DNA of 64,000 nt from positions 868,001-932,000 of the forward strand of contig LT598468.1 of the NCBI GenBank assembly GCA_900074745.1, read 5' to 3'. The notes beneath the pieces are model-generated. The model was not told where the DNA came from and searched no databases. It was given only the letters and a program-made list of their open reading frames with translations. This DNA comes from Lachancea mirantina (Eukaryota; Ascomycota; Saccharomycetes; Saccharomycetales; Saccharomycetaceae). Numbering within the stretch: position 1 is the first letter of the stretch; each line of letters opens with the position of its first letter. This document shows positions 19,111 through 28,524 of the stretch, one piece after another. Made by a program: the position numbers and the translations under genes.

Positions 19111-20118
19111 TTAATCGCTTTCATTGGCCATGGACTGTAGTAATCCTGAGGCAACGCTGACGTCCATGATGGCAATTCCAACTATTTTGGAAAGAACCAC
19201 TTGCCTTTGGTGAGGAAATAAAGCCTTCAAATTTTTAGAATTTTCGCTCAGTTTGCCCAATTCAACTAATTGTTCAGGCGCAACCTTGGCATCAATGAGC
19301 TCTCCAGATTCAAGAAGACTGTCATTCGTAGAATCAACGATAATACCGGCTTTTTGATCTTTGAAATAATTGATCAGAGATTCGTCGCACTCATGCATAT
19401 GAGGTTTGTAGCTTCCAATCAAGGATACATAAGTAAAAGGAGCGCCTTCCTTGTCTAGGTACGCTGCTAGAATGCTTGGCCTTTCGGATGGAATACATCC
19501 AAAAATGATACCACTCTTTGCAACAACGTCGGAAACTTGGGCCGAGTCGCTGACGTTAATTTGGTTGATCTTCAACTTGGGGAAGTATCGTTCGAGTTCT
19601 TTCGATTCCATGCGCTTCGAGCGATACAGAATGTTAGCTGAAACGTCCTTGCCCTCGAGCAATCGCGACGCAAGAAACAAATGCCAAAACGCTTGCAACC
19701 CTGTTCCATACACCGTCACAGTGACAGAGGGTCCCAGTAGATCGATGAACTTCAAGAGACCAATACAACTGGACATAGCAGTCCGGACCGCAGTCAAAAC
19801 TTTAGCGTCGACGACGCCGACCAAAGCTCCAGAATCGGGTTCGACAACGTTGACAGAACCTACAAACCCTGTGTTCCCATTTGGATTGAAACCTAACGTT
19901 TTGACGCCACAGTAGGTATCATCAATCACAGGCATTATCATGTGTAAAGTACCGCTCTTGGGTGTGTCACGGACAATTCTGGGCGGAACAATACTCGGGT
20001 TCGCCGAGTATCGTTGTAAAGCCTTTTCCAACGCACCAATATGGCCAAGAAGTGCATTTCTGGAAGCCGATGCAAAGAATTGATGTACCACTGCATCTCT
20101 AACTACTTTAACTCCCAT
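19111..20118 (-). CDS. Ornithine cyclodeaminase/mu-crystallin family protein (YGL159W-like)
   Basis: A 335-residue Rossmann-type protein of the ornithine cyclodeaminase/mu-crystallin family. Visible marks are IVPPRIVRDTPKSGTLHMIMP, the NPNGNTGFVGSVNVVEPDSGALVG substrate-side block (read as two parts), the VDAKVLTAVRTAMSS helix and a nucleotide-binding turn VTVYGTGLQAFWHL near residues 132-145. The next gene upstream on the same strand is AIM14, with HAP1 nested between on the other strand. This equals S. cerevisiae YGL160W-YGL159W order, so orthology to YGL159W is likely. The substrate is unknown. Confidence 0.8.
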   Translation of the reverse strand: MGVKVVRDAVVHQFFASASRNALLGHIGALEKALQRYSANPSIVPPRIVRDTPKSGTLHMIMPVIDDTYCGVKTLGFNPNGNTGFVGSVNVVEPDSGALVGVVDAKVLTAVRTAMSSCIGLLKFIDLLGPSVTVTVYGTGLQAFWHLFLASRLLEGKDVSANILYRSKRMESKELERYFPKLKINQINVSDSAQVSDVVAKSGIIFGCIPSERPSILAAYLDKEGAPFTYVSLIGSYKPHMHECDESLINYFKDQKAGIIVDSTNDSLLESGELIDAKVAPEQLVELGKLSENSKNLKALFPHQRQVVLSKIVGIAIMDVSVASGLLQSMANESD

Positions 20119-21561
20119 CTTACCAGTTATCCGCTGTTGGAATTGGTTCGAGAGAGGGAAACTTGGAATCTAAACTTACTCTGCACCTGTATTCCATAGT
20201 TGCAGCCCAATTTTTGGTCAAAATTCGAGATAAGATCTGGTTTCGATGAGCAGAAAAAAAACCTGATCTGCTGATTATCGTCATTAAATCGTCTACGTGT
20301 CGATAAATGCAAATATACTTATCAATGTTGTCTGTTATGGCTTTCTTCAAAAACTCCGAAGAGTCATGTCTATATCTCCGTTGATTACAGTATTTTTCAA
20401 ATGAGTCATGTAACGTTACCGGGTTTGAGACTCCATCCTTGTTACAGGCCGGTCGATATAGCGAACTACGCTAAAATACCTGAATCACACAGGCCATTAC
20501 CTTATTCACGTCAAGAATACCAGATCCACTGGATTAGATAGTGATTCTTTTCACAGTTGTGTTGTAAACAGCGACACTTTGAGACGTTGCGGACCTATAA
20601 ATTTGTGAGAAAGTTTGGAGCGAGGTGGGCGACACCGGCGTAAGAAAGAAGCGTCAAAATTTTTAGATGCTGGGTATTCGTTCTTGAAATACTATGCTCG
20701 AGAAGATACCTGTGCCCAGGTAGAGCGTGTCAGAAAAGAGAAATCATTAAAACGGTCAGAAAAAGATAGCTCTTAAAAAATATTTGAGGCCCCTAGGTAC
20801 TTTACATAAGACGTTGTGAGCCCAAAATTAGGCCTTGGAAACCAAGGGAAATCCGTTTACTTGTGTTTCTCTGATATTTATGCCAGTTCTCTCGCTATTC
20901 AGACTATTTGACAGTTGATCTAAGACTTCTCTTGGGTTGTTTCTAGGGCGTCACTAACGTACGAGGTGACTCGATTGATATTAATTTGGCACATTTACAA
21001 AGCAAGAAACCCTAATTAGGTATGTGTCGACAGCAGGAAGTCTATTTAAACAGGTGTTAAAATTAATCCGCATTAGTTTCGCTCCTCAAGCCCCTTTTCC
21101 CCGTTCATTAGGCTTCGAAGAAAGAAATACATTTTTCAAAGAGCTCAAAAAAGACCTTGACGTGATGAAACCCACTCATAATTATATAGAGCACCCAGAA
21201 ACATCAGGAAGTCTCCCATATTCCCAGAACCCTTTAAATCGCACAATACATTCAAAGCTAAAACTCGCCCGTTCAAAGATACATAGTCACATGATCGATC
21301 TCTCGGTATCACGTTTCACGCACTACCTCTCGTATTTATCACTCGCATGATTTTAACACCCAACGAAACCGCGAAACGACTTTAAACGAGGAACGCTTCA
21401 ACAACCGATGGGCTTCTCTGGCGTACGACCAGTGTTATATATTACAATTTGAAGGTGATCGAAGAGTGCACGCGCAAAATTGAATCCAAAAACCGCTATA
21501 AAAGGACTAATTCGTCGAGAAATTAGGACGCGAAACGGTTCCATATCATCATCACACACAC
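20119..21561. promoter_or_regulatory. Long divergent intergenic region upstream of HAP1
   Basis: About 1.4 kb separates two start codons. Its right end holds a TATAAAAG box for HAP1. A GTATGT occurs near 21020, but no matching branch site was found. A 108-codon open frame at 21024-21350 has no ATG start and no protein-like features. Such a large promoter fits a highly regulated gene. Confidence 0.55.
21497..21504 (+). promoter_or_regulatory. TATA box of HAP1
   Basis: A consensus TATAAAAG lies 58 bp before the HAP1 start codon, implying a very short leader. Confidence 0.65.
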
Positions 21562-24500
21562 ATGGCATCAGAATCCAAGAGAAAGAGGAATAGAGTGCCG
21601 TTGAGTTGCACCATTTGCCGAAAGCGCAAGGTCAAATGTGACAAGACGCGGCCCCACTGTCAACAATGCGTGAAGACAGGTGTGGCTCACCTGTGTCATT
21701 ACATGGAGCAGACATGGGCTGAAGAGGCAGAAAAAGAGCTTTCAAAGGAAAGTGAGCTTAAACAGCTGCGTGAGCGGGTGAAATCGCTCGAGGAATCGCT
21801 ATCCAAGATCCATAGCGCTAGCAACAACACACCCGACAGCAACGTGGCCCTGTCAGATGAGCCTAAATTAGTCCAACAGAATATACACGACAACGACGAG
21901 CTGGATTTGACGCGGCAATTTGACATGCTGCATTTGAAAAACAACGGGACCGTACATTTGGGTGCGACCCATTGGCTTGCTATCATGAAAGGCGACCCAT
22001 ATTTGAAATTGTTATGGGCTCATATCTTTACTTTACGCGAAAAACTCGCAGAATGGTACATGCACAAGAAAAAGGTGCCCCGTTCCGGCGTCGGAGTTGG
22101 GAAATGTCCCGTCATACATGCGGGCTCTCGGCCCTCCATCACTGCTCCAAAACCAGAGTCCGGGGACGGCAGACATGGGAAATGCCCTGTAGATCACCAT
22201 GCCTTGATGCAGGCACAGCATGCGGGTTCCACAGATCTATCTTCCAGAACAAATATGATGCATATGATGCCATCTGATAAACGACCATCATTACCCTCTG
22301 TAGGCTGTCCGGTGCGTCACGATTCTCCACTGGGACGTTCTTCACCAGTGCAAACCCAGCCTCTCCAATGCCCAGTGGCTCATGGTAACAATCCGCATGT
22401 TGATTTGAACAATACGAAACCGAACTCAGCAGTAACATCGACATGTCCTGCCTTACCTCCCAGAACATCTCTACCCTCATTTGGTACACTCACATCTAGG
22501 TGTCCTGTGATACATGACAGTACACCACCGCCAGCAGCTTTACCAAATAATAAAAATCAAACAGAGAAATCCATGTCCGAAGAACAAGCCATAAAAAGAA
22601 TATGCACGCTCCTTCCTCCAAAAAAAATTATAGCTTTGTTACTGGACAGGTTTTTCAAGTTCATCTATCCGGTCATACCGATTTTGGATGAGCAAAGTTT
22701 CAAGAATCAAATTGGACAGATGCTCCAAAATAAGGACGAAACGCTGTTTATTAAACTGACAAAACCTTCTGACTGCTGTCTGCTGGGTATCATGGTGATA
22801 ATCATAAGGTTGACATGGCTTTCCCTTCCTCAAAATGCTTGCGATGTTGACTTAGGACCGCAGTCCGTCAGATTTTTGATCCCCCACGTAACTACGTCCA
22901 CTATGGCTCAGAGTAAGGAAGACCAATTACTGCTGAACTTCGAGACTCCACCAGAAGCAGTTTATCTTACTCGCAAGTTCCTAATAAGATTTGATGAGAT
23001 CAGCAGTTTTTCGAACAGCAATGTTAACCTTACTACCGTGCAGTTTGCTTTGTTTTATAAGCTATACCTGATGTGCTGTCCAGACGGCCCACACGACTCT
23101 TCGATCGGTTTGACCTCATCAAGTCAGGACAGCGAAACGCACCAAATGCTTCTGTCAAGCGTCGTTCAAATGGCTTTCAGCTGTGGCCTCCATAGAGATC
23201 CTGACAACTTTCCACAATTGACTGTCAACACTGACGGGAAACTAAACAAGGAGGCACATGCAAACACCGAGAGATTGAAGCACACTTGGCGAAAGACCTG
23301 GTATTTCATAGTATCGCTTGATGTTCAGCAATCGCTTTCGTTGGGTGCTCCTCGCCTTTTAAGAAATTTGAAGGACTTTAGTGATACGAAGCTACCTTGC
23401 ACCTCTAAAATCGATTACGTGCGAAACATCAAAGAGCTTGTGGTGGTTAAAAACTTCACCTTATTTTTCCAACTCGATCTTTGCATAATAGCAGTATTGA
23501 ACCATATCTTGAATGTTTCAATGTCTAAAACTGTCAGAAAATATGAGCTGGATTCCTTGATAGAAATTCTCAAGCAGCTTTGTTTTGGGGATGGTAACGT
23601 CAATGAAGTGTTAACTAAGTTAATCAACAGCGGCCTTCTTTTCACTACAGAAGGTAGCGTGGACCAAGGTGGAGACGAATTTTATCCACTGCCATCTCTT
23701 GAAAAAACACTGTCACCTCCACCTCCAAGTGAAAGTGAGAAGGACAAAAAGCTGAATTTGCCACACGAAATGGCAACAAGGGCCATATTTTTCTCGAAAC
23801 ACCTCACACTTCGCATGCTGTTATATTTGTTGAACTACATTTTGTTTACACACTACGAGCCGAAGGGAAATGAAGATCCAGGGACTAGACCACTTGCAAA
23901 AGAATATGCTCAAGAAGCTTTAAACTATGCTATGGACGGTTTCAGAAACTGTCATTTGTTTTTTGCAAACTCCAAGGTAGCAGAAGGGGGAAATACCTCG
24001 ATCTTCAACTACATGGAAGTTGCCCTTGCCCCTCACTGTCTTGATGTTGGCCATAGAACTCTGCAATTTATGGTTTGTTTAATTTTACGTGCCAAATGTG
24101 GTCCATTAACTGGCATGGGTGACAGCCCAATTATTAGCAGCGCTGGTAATAGCAGTAGTGAGGAAGAGCCGGATAACAAAAATCAGCAAGCTAACACGAC
24201 CAAGAAAAAGACTGTTGAGGTTGCTGACATCACCGATGACATTGATCTCGAGATTGGGGACGAATTAGCTGAAATTCTGATGACGAGAATGACACTTTTC
24301 CACAAGTTGACAAAGCAGGTCTCCGTCAAATATCATTACGCGAAACGCATGATGAGGTCCACTGGCTTTTTCATTGCTCTTTTAAGAAATCCTGGTGGTA
24401 AAAACTCCAGCGAGAATAAGATTTCTGACAGCGTACAGAAAAGCCTGCCCAAGTTTCAACATCCCAGCATATCAAGAATGTCGGGCCTCTTCAAGAATGT

Positions 24501-25236
24501 TCCATCTCTCGTTCTATCTGCCGATGGAGAGCAACTTAAAAGATGTCCGGTATATCAGGATGCAATCGGGTTTTTACCCTCTCGCCTTTCAGTCAACTTT
24601 CTCACAAAACCCCAAACACAGGAAAGCCCTGCCCAACTGCCGCCAATTCGAACATATCAGCCAATAACATACACGAGCAACGACATTCGTCGAACCTCTG
24701 ATGTTAGGGATTCGGATGTTAAACGTCGCAGATTGGGTTCTTACTCTCCTGCACCTCTGGATCCAATCTCCGCTGATTCCAGGTCACCAGAGCCACACGG
24801 TAATTTCTCTCCAGTGCCAATACCATCAACCAATCCATCAGTGTTAAGCCAGCCTGAAATGTTTGTTAGGAATGAAGTGTTACCACCCTTCGATAAACTT
24901 TCAAACACATTAAGTCCGACTGGGTCAGCGCGTGCTGCTGATACTTCAAGCGCCGTGCATTTTGCACTTGACTCTCCCTCGATTCTTTCAGATGTTTCCT
25001 CATCTGCAAAATATACACCCGACTTTGAGGACTTCTTAATGCAAAACTCCAACTTTAACGGACTAATCATAAATCCAACCAGCATTGTGGAGGCCGTCGG
25101 GTTTGATAATTACAATGAGCAGATAAGCGATACCAGCCCGGGAATGCGGCCAGATTTTCTCCCCATCGATAATCCTGAAATCGATGGGCTAGCTGATATA
25201 GCGGGTAATAACGGCGCGGATTTTCTTTGGGATTAA
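21562..25236 (+). CDS. HAP1: Heme-responsive Zn2Cys6 transcription factor Hap1
   Basis: A 1224-residue regulator of respiratory and oxygen-dependent genes. The zinc cluster is C16-x2-C19-x6-C26-x6-C33-x2-C36-x8-C45, followed by a coiled-coil dimerisation helix (LKQLRERVKSLEESLSKI, about 65-85). Six Cys-Pro heme-regulatory motifs cluster at residues 181-318: KCPVIH, KCPVDH, GCPVRH, QCPVAH, TCPALP, RCPVIH. A seventh, RCPVYQ, is at 994. This 6+1 layout is that of S. cerevisiae Hap1, where HRM7 is the main heme-response site. The C-terminal part is Ser/Pro-rich and the extreme C-terminus acidic, suiting an activation domain. The gene lies between two colinear genes (AIM14 and the YGL159W-like gene) on the opposite strand. 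Confidence 0.96.
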   Translation: MASESKRKRNRVPLSCTICRKRKVKCDKTRPHCQQCVKTGVAHLCHYMEQTWAEEAEKELSKESELKQLRERVKSLEESLSKIHSASNNTPDSNVALSDEPKLVQQNIHDNDELDLTRQFDMLHLKNNGTVHLGATHWLAIMKGDPYLKLLWAHIFTLREKLAEWYMHKKKVPRSGVGVGKCPVIHAGSRPSITAPKPESGDGRHGKCPVDHHALMQAQHAGSTDLSSRTNMMHMMPSDKRPSLPSVGCPVRHDSPLGRSSPVQTQPLQCPVAHGNNPHVDLNNTKPNSAVTSTCPALPPRTSLPSFGTLTSRCPVIHDSTPPPAALPNNKNQTEKSMSEEQAIKRICTLLPPKKIIALLLDRFFKFIYPVIPILDEQSFKNQIGQMLQNKDETLFIKLTKPSDCCLLGIMVIIIRLTWLSLPQNACDVDLGPQSVRFLIPHVTTSTMAQSKEDQLLLNFETPPEAVYLTRKFLIRFDEISSFSNSNVNLTTVQFALFYKLYLMCCPDGPHDSSIGLTSSSQDSETHQMLLSSVVQMAFSCGLHRDPDNFPQLTVNTDGKLNKEAHANTERLKHTWRKTWYFIVSLDVQQSLSLGAPRLLRNLKDFSDTKLPCTSKIDYVRNIKELVVVKNFTLFFQLDLCIIAVLNHILNVSMSKTVRKYELDSLIEILKQLCFGDGNVNEVLTKLINSGLLFTTEGSVDQGGDEFYPLPSLEKTLSPPPPSESEKDKKLNLPHEMATRAIFFSKHLTLRMLLYLLNYILFTHYEPKGNEDPGTRPLAKEYAQEALNYAMDGFRNCHLFFANSKVAEGGNTSIFNYMEVALAPHCLDVGHRTLQFMVCLILRAKCGPLTGMGDSPIISSAGNSSSEEEPDNKNQQANTTKKKTVEVADITDDIDLEIGDELAEILMTRMTLFHKLTKQVSVKYHYAKRMMRSTGFFIALLRNPGGKNSSENKISDSVQKSLPKFQHPSISRMSGLFKNVPSLVLSADGEQLKRCPVYQDAIGFLPSRLSVNFLTKPQTQESPAQLPPIRTYQPITYTSNDIRRTSDVRDSDVKRRRLGSYSPAPLDPISADSRSPEPHGNFSPVPIPSTNPSVLSQPEMFVRNEVLPPFDKLSNTLSPTGSARAADTSSAVHFALDSPSILSDVSSSAKYTPDFEDFLMQNSNFNGLIINPTSIVEAVGFDNYNEQISDTSPGMRPDFLPIDNPEIDGLADIAGNNGADFLWD

Positions 25237-25848
25237 ATTGGGATAGAATTTTGATGTAACTGGTTTAATGTAATATCACGATTATAAAGGTTATGAAGGT
25301 CTGTGCCAATACTTTAAATATCGAGAGTTCGATGTCCTTCTAAGGTCTCGTCCCTTATATGACAGGAAGTCCTTTCGATGAAGATCGATGCTGGGTCGCA
25401 AAGCAATGGCTTAAATAAAATGTATGAACATCACGGGGTACTATACTTTGGAATATGACTTAAAGTTATGGGTTGGACTTTTGATATTTGGTTACCTCGC
25501 AAAACTCTAAGGGGCTGCCGACTAAATCTTAAGGGAAATCTCAGTTTAGTCTTATTATCAACAAAATTTTCCAGCCCTCTTGGAAATCTTGAGAAGTCTG
25601 CTTCATCTATGGTAATCACTTGAAAGTAAATTCTGTGTGAAGCATCTTGAAAAGCCAGTTGAAACGGTCCCGCCTCTGAAATTTATAGAACGAGAAGATT
25701 TCGATGGCTTTCTAAGGCTAAAGTTAGGCCATGTGAGAATCATGTTCGGAGCAGATTAATAGCCATGGAAGTTGATTTTAATACAAGCGTTTGTTTGTAA
25801 ACGAATCAGAGCTGCAATGATTCATTGAAAGAGAGAAGCGATTGAAAA
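25237..25848. other. Convergent intergenic spacer, HAP1 / AIM14
   Basis: Over 600 bp between two stop codons, unusually long for convergent genes here. A loose repeat (TTCGATG-x-CTTTCTAAGG-like) occurs near 25330 and 25692. No coding stretch or RNA gene was supported. Confidence 0.45.
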
Positions 25849-27426
25849 TCACAATGCATACACCTCTGACGCTAAATTTATTTTGTTTTGTCTTGTAAAA
25901 TCCTGGCCTGCATCGATCAGGCCCTGAGGTCCACAAACCATAAGCCAAGTTGTATCCAGAGCGTCCAGCTCAACAAAGTTAGCAAGATCTGCAGCCCATT
26001 CTAGCCTTCTACCCAAGTGAACATTTGCAGCAATACCGAAGCCGTGCTGTTTGCCATTTTCCTTTAGCAAACCACCATCTAAATTGAGAGGTTCAGACAA
26101 AGATTCCAATTCGAATTCTATGTCATCAAGATCACGGTCTCCCCGATTAACCATCGCAGAGCCACCTCCAACTTGGTCATCTGGGGGAGTACTTTTTGTA
26201 ACAAAAATTTCGAATTGATCTGACTTCATAGGTGGGAATAGTACGTCTTTCAAAACTGAAATATCTTCCTTATCACGTACCAACCAAATCAGTTTGAGAA
26301 AGCCGCAATTTTCAACAGCGAAATATCTAAACAGCGGTAGGGCGTAAGAGATTCCACTTCCACCGCATACCAAGGCCACCCTCGTTGCGCTCGCAAGAGC
26401 TTTTGTAGGTAGCGAGGGAAACGAGTTTTGGATAGTGTAATTAACGCCCGTTTGGAATTTGAATCCGTCAGGGTGTTCTCGCATTATTAGTTCGACGTGA
26501 TCGTCACTGGGTAAAGATGCCACTGTAAATGGACGAGACGGTAAAATCCAATAGAGCGGATGGAAGGTCCTATAACAAGAGACTCTCACATGACGAGCAG
26601 GAGTAAAATCTTCACCCATAGCGTAGCGTGGAAACGTTATGCGGCGCAAAGTCGAGTAAGAATTCTCATCGTGCTTGGCCAAGACATCAACGTTCTTGAC
26701 AAAGGCAATTTTGGACACGATCTGGACCAAGAAGATGCAAGCATTGACAATTGTGTACGGAGCAAATACGCCAGGCCTTGCGTGCAGGGCAGTAGCAAGC
26801 ACGAAACACCATGACATGATGATGTGGAATCCATAGAACAGTCTGTAATTCTTCCGGCGTACAGGACGAAGGGTTAACAAAAGTAGCAGAACAAGCAATC
26901 CGAAAATGACGACTCCAATAAGGTTCCAAACGTTCCCAAATACTTTTTCCGATACGCTTGTGTTAGGTTGGACTGCCCAGAGCGCCAAAAACCCAGTTCC
27001 ATGCCCAATGGCCAATAGTGCCAAGCAGCGTGAGAGCCATTTGTGAAGAGGTATCAAATCCAAATAATTGACGCCAGGAAGCATGACGTTAGGTCTGATG
27101 GTGATAAATAGGTTTAATGTGACGAGAACGTAACTCAAGCGTCCAAGACGTTTGATATACAATGACAGATGTTCCTTGAGCGAGTAATGGTGCACAAATG
27201 GGATGAACAGGGCAATGAAGAGCACAGGTAGGTACAGCAAAGGAGAAATATGGTATGCATCTCGAGCAACCCAGTTACGAAACCTGGATCTAGTTTTATC
27301 GCGTGACGGAGCTAGGTGTCGCGCCACTAGAAGTATTAAAACGAACCCGGCAGATACTGCGAGAGCCAAGTAACCGTATTTCAAATTGGCAAAGTGCGTG
27401 TTGCCATGTCTCGGTATAAGTGACAT
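25849..27426 (-). CDS. AIM14: Ferric-reductase-like transmembrane protein Aim14 (NADPH-oxidase-like)
   Basis: A 525-residue FRE/NOX-family protein. S. cerevisiae Aim14/Yno1 has been described as an ER NADPH oxidase that makes superoxide. The start MSLIPRHGNTHFANLKYGY matches the HxxTHFANxKYGY start of Aim14; the frame upstream lacks ATG. About seven hydrophobic segments fill residues 15-240, with heme-ligand type histidines in PLHKWLSRCLALLAIGHG and FYGFHIIMSW. An FAD-binding motif is seen in LPSRPFTVASLPSDD (HPFT-like, here RPFT), and the nucleotide-binding VALVCGGSGISYALPL is near residue 375. The tail WLMVCGPQGLID is the usual C-terminal CGP motif. Close to S. cerevisiae in length (570). 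Confidence 0.93.
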   Translation of the reverse strand: MSLIPRHGNTHFANLKYGYLALAVSAGFVLILLVARHLAPSRDKTRSRFRNWVARDAYHISPLLYLPVLFIALFIPFVHHYSLKEHLSLYIKRLGRLSYVLVTLNLFITIRPNVMLPGVNYLDLIPLHKWLSRCLALLAIGHGTGFLALWAVQPNTSVSEKVFGNVWNLIGVVIFGLLVLLLLLTLRPVRRKNYRLFYGFHIIMSWCFVLATALHARPGVFAPYTIVNACIFLVQIVSKIAFVKNVDVLAKHDENSYSTLRRITFPRYAMGEDFTPARHVRVSCYRTFHPLYWILPSRPFTVASLPSDDHVELIMREHPDGFKFQTGVNYTIQNSFPSLPTKALASATRVALVCGGSGISYALPLFRYFAVENCGFLKLIWLVRDKEDISVLKDVLFPPMKSDQFEIFVTKSTPPDDQVGGGSAMVNRGDRDLDDIEFELESLSEPLNLDGGLLKENGKQHGFGIAANVHLGRRLEWAADLANFVELDALDTTWLMVCGPQGLIDAGQDFTRQNKINLASEVYAL

Positions 27427-27574
27427 GATGAGGCGGCAGGAAACAATAAATCCTAACAACCGTACGCCGACTTGTGATTCGACAGAACCTAGTTATAACG
27501 ACTAGAAAATTGAGCGAAATTGGGCAGCGAATATTTGCACGCTCACCCTAAAGGTTTATGAAACAAGTGGGTAG

Positions 27575-27703
27575 ATGGCTCAAGCGACTCAGGTAAACAC
27601 GCTTAAGTCCGAGACTTGCGAGATATGCACGGTCCAGTTCGAAGATTTGGACTTCTATTTAAACAATTCATTCACGCGCTTTCCCAACACTGGTATGTAA
27701 TGA
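27575..27703 (+). other. Short open frame of 42 codons ending at a GTATGT
   Basis: The ATG-started frame includes ETCEICTVQFEDLDFYL and stops inside a GGTATGTAA sequence that resembles a yeast intron donor. No branch site or acceptor exon was found before or after the tRNA that follows. It may be chance, or the first exon of a decayed gene. Confidence 0.2.
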
Positions 27704-27729
27704 CTAAACTTGTTGGTTTTCATTAAGTA

Positions 27730-27800
27730 GCGCAAGTGGTTTAGTGGTAAAATCCATCGTTGCCATCGATGGGCCCCCGGTTCGATTCCGGGCTTGCGCA
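27730..27800 (+). tRNA. tRNA-Gly (GCC)
   Basis: A 71-nt intronless tRNA. The acceptor stem GCGCAAG pairs with CTTGCGC, followed by discriminator A. The A box is TGGTTTAGTGG (27737-27747) and the B box GGTTCGATTCC (27779-27789). The anticodon stem CATCG/CGATG holds the loop TTGCCAT with anticodon GCC (27762-27764). It is nearly identical to S. cerevisiae tRNA-Gly(GCC), with a compensated change in the anticodon stem. Confidence 0.97.
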
Positions 27801-27806
27801 TTTTTT
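27801..27806 (+). terminator. RNA polymerase III T-run terminator
   Basis: Six T residues directly follow the tRNA-Gly 3' end. Confidence 0.85.
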
Positions 27807-27963
27807 GAAGATAGAATCATAGATTACGTGATTTGTTTAGTCGCTTTGTACGTGTTTGAGTACCCAATGAGTAACAAGGCTGTCAGATTTGACACTTCGA
27901 ACTGAAGCTACAAGCATTATTCACGACAAGACTTACATCCGCTCAGGAATTGAGCAAATATGA

Positions 27964-28018
27964 ATGTCAACTAAACAGCATAAGTTGTTAAAAGATGCCT
28001 TAACAATTTAGTTGACAT
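27964..28018. repeat. Imperfect inverted repeat downstream of tRNA-Gly
   Basis: ATGTCAACTAAA (27964-27975) pairs perfectly with TTTAGTTGACAT (28007-28018). The inner TTGTTAA (27985-27991) pairs with TTAACAA (28000-28006). The stems total 19 bp, with a 9-nt one-sided bulge and an 8-nt loop. Confidence 0.85.
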
Positions 28019-28524
28019 AGAAGAACATAACCCTGATCAATACGTTGACCATCGCCACACCATCTTTACACCATCTTCACTCCTTCTTTCGACTATCAAC
28101 GACTAAATCGTATATAGAAAGCTGAAAGTGGCATGGTTCTTCCACTGGCCTCAAGTCAAAATCCCGCGGTTTGCAAGGTTTGAGAAACAAAGGCGTAAAG
28201 CCAGTGAAATAGAGAATTTGAGTTACAAGTTCATTCTCTGCGCAAACAACAATGCCTAACCTTTGCAATTGAGTCCTCTTTCGTGATCTCTTTCAGCATC
28301 GTAAGGCGCTTGTTGAAATCTTTCTTATCAACTTATTATCAACTTATCAAAACAAACAATCTTATACAAGATACAAGACAGACGTAGAACGCAGCGTGTT
28401 GCGAAACGAGTCCTCATATATATAACTAATCATTTGTAGTAGAGTCTCTTTACAGTGGGCTCGTTTGTAGGGTATACGTAGTATAGTGTGACTGGAAAAA
28501 GTAGATATCGACGGGAACTGTACA

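Larger units (their letters stand above)
27427..28524. other. Intergenic region carrying tRNA-Gly
   Basis: About 1.1 kb between divergent AIM14 and the YLR257W-like gene. It contains a short ATG-started frame (27575-27703), tRNA-Gly(GCC), its T-run terminator and a long inverted repeat at 27964-28018. No LTR ends were found near the tRNA. Confidence 0.6.

Noticed and set aside
21024-21350. 108-codon open frame upstream of HAP1
   Set aside because: It starts at GTG, has no recognisable domain and overlaps the HAP1 promoter zone.
27801-28524. LTR or retroelement fossil beside tRNA-Gly
   Set aside because: No TG...CA-ended repeat pair or primer-binding site was recognised.
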